Source: Diphasiastrum complanatum (Eukaryota; Streptophyta; Lycopodiopsida; Lycopodiales; Lycopodiaceae). Taken from it: DNA of 64,000 nucleotides. The notes under the pieces are model-generated. The model was given only the letters and a program-made list of their open reading frames with translations, had not been told where the DNA came from and did not search any database. Every line of letters starts with the position of its first letter. The stretch's first letter is position 1. The translations under genes and the position numbers were made by a program. The stretch is from positions 45,147,255-45,211,254 of the forward strand of contig CM055111.1 of the NCBI GenBank assembly GCA_029204225.1, read 5' to 3'. Positions 56,417 to 64,000 of the stretch are shown one piece after another.

Positions 56417-56428
56417 GCTCTAATACCA
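56417..56428 (-). promoter_or_regulatory. I primer-binding site
   Basis: On the minus strand TGGTATTAGAGC, one base from the copia site, next to the 5' LTR. Confidence 0.85.
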
Positions 56429-56431
56429 TCT

Positions 56432-57155
56432 TGCAAACGGATTCAGTGTATTGTGAATGGATTTGTTTCTTTTAAATTTTCTTGGGTGGAAGCTTGCAGG
56501 ATCCTAGACACACGACTACAAATCACAGAACAGGTATCATTCTAGCAATCAAGACAGCGGAAGACAAGGAGATGCACAAGATAGAGAAACTATATTATCA
56601 GTTTGATTTTTAGAACGAGATGATCAATGTCTTGCTCGTTGGCAGCTTGACACTCTGCTCCTTCGCTGTGTTCTGCTCGTTGGCAGACTTTCATCCACAG
56701 CTATTTCGATTCTATTCTTTTTCTTTTTCGCTCTACTCACGTACACTCTCAGTGTATTCTTTTGATCCAGAAAAAAGTTTATATCTCCATTGTGCGGAGT
56801 TTACAAGATAGCTAAACAGAGAATTGCAAGAGTAGTTAATGCTAATCAACTAATCAGTTACTCTCTATTATTGCTAATTGTTTTAGTTGAGCGTGAAGTT
56901 TAAGACTCCACGCCCATTGAGCTACTAGCTGGCAGTGTGAAAGATTTTCTTTCGTTTCATGTCGTGTCATGTCTTTTTGGTCATGGAGGCATGTTTGGCT
57001 TTCGCGAATCATTCGACCTTCGAGTTTCACTTCGTTTCATATCTTAGAGTTTTCGAGGTACGTTGACTTTCGTGAATTGTTCGCCATTCGACCTTCACTT
57101 CGTGTCGCTTTGCTTCGCGTCGCGACAAAGTTGCAGGAGTTTAACATTTCTGACA
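56432..57155 (-). repeat. I 5' LTR
   Basis: This is the partner of 51423-52142. A-family LTR-like sequence resumes at 57156. Confidence 0.9.
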
Positions 57156-57240
57156 CCTTTGCATTTTGCGAGAAAAAGCTGAAGGTCAACAACCTTCGCA
57201 TTTCTCGCATTTTCCCAAAGGTGTAAAAATGGTTTTTCGA
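57156..57240 (+). repeat. A-family LTR-like sequence, right of I
   Basis: CTTCGCATTTCTCGCATTTTCCC and neighbouring words recall the A2 LTR (TTTCGCATTTTCCC at about 20115). Confidence 0.45.
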
Positions 57241-57287
57241 CAGTGTCAAGAGAGTTGGCCAGAATTTATTTTCTGAGTGTTTTTTAC

Positions 57288-57573
57288 TTAGATGCTCATG
57301 GTAATTAGAATAGTTGTCCTTATCAGCATCCACAAAGATGAAATCGAAGAAGCCATGGTTGCTCTCCTGTAGACAGAAAAGCCAAAAGTTTATTTCTACT
57401 TACAGCCATTTTATTGTCTTGATATTAGAATAAGAAGCGGTGGCAACTATCAATACCTCCAGAAATAATGCATTTAAGATATCAAGCCCATGGCCTTCTC
57501 TGAAATCAATCTTGTGGGCAACTCTGGCTTGTTCCATAAAGGGATAACCAATTCTAGAAACTATAGCGACCAC
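57288..57573 (-). pseudogene. Caffeoyl-CoA O-methyltransferase-like, two internal exons
   Basis: Such enzymes methylate caffeoyl-CoA with SAM in the monolignol pathway. Exon 57457-57573 reads VVAIVSRIGYPFMEQARVAH, then KIDFREGHGLDILNALFLE, between an AG acceptor and a GT donor. Exon 57288-57366 reads ESNHGFFDFIFVDADKDNYS, then NYHEHL, ending in GT. The AHKIDFREG and FVDADKDNY blocks (the latter with metal/SAM-site Asp residues) are diagnostic of the family. Exons on either side, including the GGVIGYDNTLW block, were not found. Transposon sequence begins about 50-130 bp beyond the left exon. Probably truncated. Confidence 0.85.
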
Positions 57574-57629
57574 CTATCAGAGTGGGCAAATTCGTTGGGT
57601 GACAGCCGGGTTTTCAAAGAGAGAGATGG

Positions 57630-58022
57630 ATGAGGCTCAAAAGTTACCACATGGCAAGCCACATAGGCCCTCCACGTGTAAAACCATGTAGGCTTGAGAC
57701 TTGTTTTTGGGATCGTGGCTTAAAACCAATACAGATGAGTCCCAACTTAGCCCTCCAGACTGAAGACGATCATGAAATGATGGCCCGGCTTTCCTACAGA
57801 GCGGCCTTTATGTTATCCCGGTACGTCACCATGATAGAAGACTGGCAAGAAACGGGCTTCACCGAGAAAGTGCGAGAGTACCTGGGGCCGTTGAAATACG
57901 GAAGCAAGCTCCGCTTCCAAGTATTCGAAGCCTTAGGGAGAAAAATGAGCAAGCGAAAACAAACAGCAAGACGACAAGGTGAGCAGGACTCGCAGGAGGT
58001 TTTCAAGAAGGCTGGGATGTAG
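57630..58022 (+). CDS. Unrecognised ORF, 130 codons
   Basis: The frame reads MSPNLALQTEDDHEMMARLS, YRAAFMLSRYVTMIEDW and EYLGPLKYGSKLRFQVFEAL before a Lys/Arg/Gln-rich end. I do not recognise a domain. It ends about 120 bp before a likely gypsy LTR (58144), the same position that the last 3' ORF has in D, and both have a YRAA...W stretch. It may be the tail of a gypsy 3' ORF. Weak. Confidence 0.3.
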   Translation: MRLKSYHMASHIGPPRVKPCRLETCFWDRGLKPIQMSPNLALQTEDDHEMMARLSYRAAFMLSRYVTMIEDWQETGFTEKVREYLGPLKYGSKLRFQVFEALGRKMSKRKQTARRQGEQDSQEVFKKAGM

Positions 58023-58143
58023 AGGCCATTGAGGAATCTCAAAATTTTGCGAAACAATTTTGCGGCAAATAAGCACTCGGTTTTACGGAAGCGACTGAGA
58101 ATCCATGCTTTTTCAGGTGCCAAGTGAAACGTCATTCTACATG

Positions 58144-59208
58144 TGTTGCAGTGGGTCCTGCAACAGATTAGGGGTGGATAATGTTAGCAGGTTCCAGATA
58201 ATCTCCCAGATGTCGAGCCAAGCTGAAATACAGAGCACCTCTCACCCAAGACCGAGGAGGTCTCAGAAGGAGGAGAGCAGAAAGAAGATGAGGGCCGAGC
58301 ATGAGAGCCGAGGAATGCTAGCTAGGAACACAAATTTATCTTTATGTGAGCCTACATGGAAAAACCTCAGGAAGGAATGGCCATGTAGGAGCTAGTGTTA
58401 TTCCTAGGCAAAGTAATAAATGTAGACCCCTCTTAAATAAATTAGAGTGAGCCACCTTTTGATGGTGACCTCTAGTGGAAGAGCTAATTCCACTTGAAAT
58501 TTGTAAGTTGGTGAAATTGCCACTTAGGCTCCACATGGGCAGCCTCTTGGTCTATTTAAGAGACCTCCTCTCTTGTGAGGGAGCTTTACTTATATTTGTC
58601 ACTATTCTTGTTGAATAAAGAAAATCTTCCACGAGTTATTGGCAATCTTGGAGCTCCTTGTTCATGGCTATTTTCTTGAGTAAATCTCCTATGAACATGC
58701 TTTGCTTTCTCTTGTTTGTGGATGTGGAATAGAGTAGATTTCCTGCTCTCTTTCCTTATGCAATGTGGATTGTAGTTGTGGAATAGTTTTCTTGTTCTTG
58801 CTTAAGTAATTTTCAGCATCCAAGTAAACTAGATAGGGTAGAATTGTGATTCACATCTTGCATATCTTGTAACAATCCAGTTCTTGATTGTTCTTGGGTT
58901 ATCCAAGAATCAAGAGATGGGTGTTTCTTGATTCTTGGATTGCTAGTATGTTGTTAGGTAGTTAGTTTCTTGCTTCTTGTTCTTGACCTGTAGATTAGTC
59001 TATGTGTTTTACTGTTTCTTGAATATCTAGAGTTGATTAGTAGCAGGAATCATTGTTTGTTCACTTGTTTAGAACATTGATCTGTTTGTGAACGAGTTTT
59101 GGTTGCATGTGAATGTGTATGCATGTAGCTAGAGCGAACGAGTCCTAATCATCCCATTGACAGGCTGGGAAAATGTCTGAGTAATTGCTAAAATCTTTCT
59201 GCCTGCAA
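58144..59208 (+). mobile_element. Gypsy-like LTR L (solo or partial)
   Basis: It starts with TGTTGCAG-TGGGTC-CTGCAACA, an 8-bp palindrome like the one that starts D's 3' LTR. Within are TCTATTTAAGAGACC (TATA-like, about 58549) and GAATAAAG (about 58612), and near its end ATTGACAGGCTGGG resembles D's TTGACAGGCGGG. The end at about 59208 (GCCTGCA) is a guess. No primer site of known type follows. Confidence 0.45.
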
Positions 59209-59340
59209 CGGTTCTAACCAAGAAGATCGATCCTAAAGAATCAGCTTCCTGGAACGGGTAGAAACACCCGGTTTCCAAAGTTCAAGAAACCAAGAAGAGC
59301 ATAAAAGATTTGTATTCACAGATTCGTTGTAGGAATCCGT

Positions 59341-59900
59341 GAACAGATGTTATCATTGAGGATGAGTGGAAGGATATTTGATCTGATCACCTTGAACTCC
59401 ACAAGCAACCTTTTGATCCAAAGCACCTCCTTGGTTGTGGTTATTAGAGCCTTGTACTCGGTTGATGATAGTGAAATTGTTTCTTGCTTCTTTGATAGTC
59501 AAGAAACTACCTCTTCTCCAATGAAAGTTGCAAAGGCACATGTTGATTTTTGATCCTTCTTGTCCCCTGCAAAATCTAAATCACTAAATTAATGTCACCC
59601 CTATAAAAGATTCCAAAGTTAAGTGTACACGAGTCGTATCTCAATATTCTCTTGGAAAATTTCCAATGGATAACTAATGGATCTTGCACGTTATGGCTAA
59701 GCTTGCAAACACTATAGCACAGATCAAGTCTAGTTATGGTTATCCACATTAAGGAGCCAATAAGTTGCCTATAAAGAGTGATGTCCTTGAAAGATCTTTC
59801 ATCCTCTTTATTGGTCACTTTTACAGCTTGCTCCATAGGAATCTCCATATGCTTACATCCATGCATTTTAAATCTATTGAGTAATGAAAGAGCATACTTA
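59341..59900 (-). pseudogene. pol: Copia RT/RNase H fragment M
   Basis: Minus-strand frames match the C element: MEIPMEQAVKVTNKEDERSF, YRQLIGSLMWITITRLD, KRILRYDSCTLNFGI, then an RNase H start and SLSSTEYKALITTTKEVLWI, ending at LILNDNI. It stops at about 59341. The family is that of C (12.4-12.6 kb). Confidence 0.82.
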
Positions 59901-59944
59901 GGGTTGGTGCTTGAGTTGATTTCTTTGTGGTAAAATGTAATCTT

Positions 59945-60081
59945 GTTTGCTGGAATTTTAACTTGGTATCAGAGTCGTTGGATATGACCTCCAACTTACT
60001 TGATTTGGCCCTTTCAAGAGAATCAAGCAAGTTGGACCGCATATCCAACTACTCTGATAACAAGTTAAAATTCTAACAAAC
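59945..60081. repeat. 137-bp palindrome with copia primer-site-like arms
   Basis: Arms 59945-60005 and 60021-60081 are inverted copies; by manual count 53 of 61 positions pair, around a 15-bp spacer. Arm 1 contains TTGGTATCAGAGTCG, a Met-tRNA primer-site variant, and GTTGGATATG; arm 2 has the same in reverse. Confidence 0.85.
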
Positions 60082-61397
60082 ATGATCACAGATTAGCACA
60101 GTAGAAATTAAATACCAATCCTGATTTTCAAAAAACCCAGAAAGATTTATGTGCACAAACTATATTTCACTCTCTAGAAAGGCTATATATAGTATCTCAT
60201 TTTTCCTAGATCCACCAAAAAGAAAAGTTTTGTTAATTTTTTGAGCTAATCTATGATAGAATTTTAATTTTAGTGCTCAGAGCATGCTATAAAGATTCTT
60301 GCACACTAATGTTGCCAATGATTATGGCACTTTTTCGACAAATCCACTAGGCTAATCCACAAATTGTTATAGATGTACATTTTTTCATTAATAGTTCGGT
60401 ATTCTCAAAGGTTTGTATTTACCTTATGTTTTCTTGATCCAAAATCGTTACAAATTATTTCAAACAATTAATAAAAACTAGCAAAAAAATTTCTCATATG
60501 TACTGAGCAAGTTTTGCATGTATGGAACAAGTTTTATTTCATTCGATTGGAATAAAACATATCCCATTGAAAGGCATGGAGCGGGTAACATTGATGGAAT
60601 GAAACTTTTCTATTTACTAAATATAAAAAGAGTTTTGCTGAAACTTTTTTAATTATTAATATGAAAAGAGTTTTGCTGTATGTACGAACTAAACATATCG
60701 TGTAAAAAGTACGGAGCGGGCACCACTATACTGAATTCATACTGACAAAAACTTCACGTTCCTTACCCTAGAAGATGTTTGCATATCCTCACCTCATGCC
60801 AATTGATAAAATGTGGAATTTTTCAAACTAGTCAAACTAGTACTAGCAACTTCATGGATGCAGATAGAATTTTATGTAGAACTTACAAGCAACCTAGATA
60901 AAATGTAGGAAACTTTGAAACGATATTTTCTGTTAGGCGACAAGAAGTGCCAGTGGCTTGAATGAGAAGACTGAATACATCTTATTCATCCTGTATGGAA
61001 TGTAAACATGGACTGAAACAAAAACACCCCTCCTCTAATGCCTAAAAGGCATATACGTAGATCTTTCACAATATAACTTGCACACAATAATCAAGCAAAG
61101 AATGCCCCAACACCTTAACTTGCCACTTATCATTTGCCTACAATGACCACTATTTTACAATACAATCACAAGACAATGAATCTGAAACAACACTGCCACC
61201 TAGAATTAGGAAACTGCAGTTCTTCTGCCCAAGAATGCTAACAAGACAGGTAATCAGAGATACAGATGCCTTAAATGGCATCTTCAGCCAGATTGATCAC
61301 AAAAGCAGCCATAACACAGCTTGCTCTTCTTGCCTATTTGTAGCTCGATCAAGTCCCTTCAGGTAGATAATTGTTTCAACTCATAAGATCAAAATGA
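60082..61397. other. Unassigned sequence
   Basis: AT-rich, without a supported gene. The first 200 bp has CTATATATAG and may be remnant LTR of M. Confidence 0.4.
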
Positions 61398-64000
61398 TCA
61401 CCCATCATCTTTTGCTGCTTCTTCCCTCCGTATTCTCTCTTCTTCCTCCTTGTTGTAGATTGCGTTTAACTTTCTTTCAAGCTGCATTTGAGAAAAAAGC
61501 CTGAATAGCTTAGAAAAAATAACCATTTTAGAAGTTGCACTTCTTCAAATCAAGTACCAATAATGTACCCTAAACCCAGAATCCTTAAAAAAAAAATTTT
61601 TTTTTTTTTTTTTGGGGGGGGGGGGGCGGGGGGTGTTTCTAGGCTAAGCCAATTAACTTGGTGGATAAATTTTGGAAGTAAGAATCTGAACCTGCACATT
61701 TCGTGCCTTCACTGTCTGCAGCTCATCTCCAAGCATTGAGGCTCTGTAAACCCACCAGAATATTTTGGTCAATAGCAAGCTGCAACTAAAAATTGAATCC
61801 AGCAACAGCCACTGATCAATGGAGGAAAGTTACTTGCCTAGGCTAAATGCAATTTGCAATTACAGATTAAATGTACATACCTTGACTTCAGCTCTGCAAG
61901 CTGCTGCAAGAGCTCATGCTCTTTGTCAGATAGCATTTCAGCCTATGAACACAACCCAAACAGCCAAGAGTTACAGAAAATTGCTCTGGGATTATGACAA
62001 TGCGTACCTGAAATGTAGCTCCGCACCTCTAGTACATACTACATAGAAACTCCCCTGTTCTATTAGGACTTATATTTTAACAAGGGTAATGAGTAACAAT
62101 TTCAAATCCTGTACACAGAGAAACAACATAATTTTACGGGTCATAATTGCATACAAACCGGAAAACTGCCAGACGCCAAGGGACTTCGAGATCCTTTTGA
62201 TGCTTGATAATTTAACTGTGGAACTGTAGCTGCAGATTAAAATCGAAACCTTAGCATAGAAAACAGAACGAGTTCAAACATACAGAAACATTTCATTTCC
62301 TAAACACCTTTATCCATTGGGTTATGCTAGAACGGAAAATCTTACCTGCAGACGCTTCCCCGGGATTCAGGCTACTCATCAAGCTCATACTGAGTTCCTG
62401 CATGAGATGTTACAGCCCTCAAAACATATTTTCTAGAAAAACCACAGAATAAAATGCATCCACAAGTCTAACAAATAACTTTCCCAGTTAGCTCACCTGC
62501 TGTAATATATTTTGATGTAAAACATTTTGCAATTGCATCATGATTGCTGCAACTGGGATTGTCACTGGATCATTTGATCTGGAGAACAATTGCGAAGGCA
62601 ATGTTTGCTGTGAAAGAGCCTGCAATAAGAATGATCAACAACAGGGCCATCCTATAGATGTGACTACAGCTTCAAACCTAAACCCCAACCTGAACTTGAA
62701 AATAAGTCCAAAAGTTGGTACAATAGAAACAGAAAATGCATAGGAAAACGATCCGAAAAGGGAGCATGCATAGAGAGTACTAGAAACCTAAAAATAGTCA
62801 ATAACATGTCCACCAAATTAGGGGCTATGCAACTGGGACCCAACATGCAGCTAAAATTAGTACACATACAAAAGAAAACTAGGGAGTGTGCTGAAAGCAT
62901 AACCATGCAGCAACCCAAACTTTTGGGAAAAAGAACATCTCTACTGTTCATGTATAGAGAAGTCGGGGCAAAAACTAAAAATTCTCTCTATAAGATCCAG
63001 TGCCTAAAAGAGTAGATCCAGCACCCAATAGAGAAATCCAACATTTAAGAAAGAGTGATCAGTAGCAAGGAGAAGAAAGAAACAGGAACGAGTGGAGAGA
63101 AAAGAGGAAAGATTCCATTTAGCATCCGGCCCCCAGTATCCATGGTTATTCAATTGGACATATACTTATCGTATCATCTAGCTCTTGAAGCATCAAGATT
63201 TTGCTTCTAAGTTTCTTGTTTTCTGCAGGTCCTAGCAGCTCATGAAACTCTGAAAAGATTCAAATTTGATCAAGGGAACCCATCTCAGCCCCTCAGTGTT
63301 GTCTCTCTGATTTCTGATCTTTGAAAACTCCCTTAGCATCCGAGATATGGGTATCTATCTTCAATTAGTAGAAAACAGTTAAATTCTTGCCCAGTCACGC
63401 ATCGCATTCTTTAGGCTATTTAATCGTGCATCAGCAAATAGCACTCAAAGTTCATGCAAGCTCCAACCGCAGTATTATGTAATCTCAGACAGAGATCTAA
63501 AACTAAACTTTGAGGTAATACCAACAGTTCCCACCTCTTAAGTCCAAATGGTAAACCAAGTATGAAGGTGTTACTGAGATCCTAGCCTTATCAACTAGAT
63601 AATAAAATGTAAAAGTGTGTACGAATCTATTACAAGCAATGCAGTACTTAAGTAAACTAATTTGTGTGATATCCTCACCTGAGTACTTGCAGCTCTCCGC
63701 ATGCTAGATAGAGGTGGATCATTCTGCAGTTCGTAAACCACCCACTTTGTAAACCTTAAAGGCCAGTTTTGCAGGGAATTTTGTTGACCCCCCTCGGCCA
63801 ATGCAAAAAACCTAGAACTTTGGTTTTCCAATCCAGAAGGCTGAAGCTTATATGGCAGCATACTAAACAAAGCACGCATACTACTGGGAATATTTTATTT
63901 AAACAATTGCACCACTTGCCCAATAAGGGACTTCATGGAGACTGACTCACCTCAACTAACTCCACATCCTCTGAGGTCACACGGAAACGGCCTTTCTTCT
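61398..64000 (-). CDS. GCK/STE20-type protein kinase, C-terminal exons (5' part beyond window)
   Basis: These match the C-terminal regulatory part of plant GCK kinases (OSR1/BLUS1-like family). Exons, all between AG and GT sites: 63951-64000+ (KKGRFRVTSEDVELVE, the family signature after the kinase domain), 63679-63723 (NDPPLSSMRRAASTQ), 62497-62619 (VTIPVAAIMMQLQNVLHQNI), 62346-62397, 62159-62229 (SKGSRSPLASGSFP), 61881-61942 (DKEHELLQQLAELKS), 61692-61743 (LGDELQTVKARNVQ) and 61398-61481, ending TGA at 61398. The last three exons suggest a coiled coil. Phases agree throughout and no stop is seen, so this gene may be intact. The kinase domain itself lies outside. Another exon in the 62620-63678 intron cannot be excluded. 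Confidence 0.75.
61586..61636. repeat. A/T/G homopolymer runs in intron
   Basis: AAAAAAAAA, a T run of about 20 and a G run interrupted by one C lie together in the intron between 61482 and 61691. This may be a real low-complexity block or a base-calling problem. Confidence 0.85.
62620..63678 (-). other. Large intron of the kinase
   Basis: About 1.06 kb. No further exon with agreeing phase was recognised, and no repeat is evident. Confidence 0.5.

Larger units (their letters stand above)
51423..57155 (-). mobile_element. Copia element I, carrying solo LTR J and MITE K
   Basis: LTRs 51423-52142 and 56432-57155 are clearly homologous. Primer site (56417-56428), gag, integrase, RT and RNase H lie on the minus strand. 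Gag is fused directly to integrase by an internal deletion. Two later insertions lie in RNase H/RT (52664-53659) and upstream of RT (54651-55018). I see no perfect target duplication (CACCT versus CCTTT). Confidence 0.9.

Overview
This window looks like plant nuclear DNA, very probably from a land plant with a large, repeat-rich genome. No bacterial gene structure is present. Most of the sequence is Ty1-copia and Ty3-gypsy LTR retrotransposons, many nested in one another. The few non-transposon genes have spliced exons of plant families: a GCK/STE20-type protein kinase, an F-box/MYND zinc-finger protein, a CYP85-clan cytochrome P450 and a caffeoyl-CoA O-methyltransferase. I cannot name the species. 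All family calls come from motifs read by eye, without database searches.

Layout, left to right. (1) 1-20.5 kb: two related, decayed copia copies on the + strand. A1 has an LTR, gag, PR, INT, RT and a cut RNase H. A2 begins near the protease/pre-integrase region and keeps INT, RT, RNase H and a 3' LTR. Each is interrupted by a minus-strand copia element with paired LTRs: B (3648-9154, RT core deleted) and C (11184-17349, perfect CAAAA target duplication). (2) 21.1-32.6 kb: gypsy element D on the + strand (Athila/Tat-like primer site), with a structured leader, gag, RT, RNase H, integrase and a long 3' region of unknown coding content. (3) 32.6-37.1 kb: gypsy element E on the - strand, keeping only its 5' LTR, leader and gag. 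(4) 37.1-42.2 kb: mostly unassigned DNA, a copia RT fragment (F) and an F-box/MYND pseudogene. (5) 42.2-47.9 kb: copia element G (perfect CTGCA duplication) sitting inside the I-helix exon of a cytochrome P450. (6) 48-51.4 kb: unassigned DNA and large microsatellites, with a small RT relic (H). (7) 51.4-57.2 kb: minus-strand copia I, itself carrying a solo LTR (J, duplication GGTTA) and a MITE (K, duplication TA). (8) 57.3-57.6 kb: two exons of a caffeoyl-CoA O-methyltransferase-like gene. (9) 57.6-60.1 kb: an unrecognised ORF, a gypsy-like LTR (L), a copia fragment (M) and a 137-bp palindrome. (10) 61.4-64.0 kb: the 3' exons of a GCK-type kinase on the - strand, running off the window, apparently intact.

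The host genes do not form a pathway that the sequence can prove. P450 and methyltransferase remnants lie within about 10 kb of each other, but both are broken. The most unusual feature is in the leaders of D and E: repeated units bounded by inverted 10-mers (AACTCTCGCA / TGCGAGAGTT type). Where the arms vary, they mostly change together or to G-U pairs, as expected for a maintained RNA stem. The kinase may be the only working gene here; most TE coding regions carry stops, frameshifts or domain deletions.
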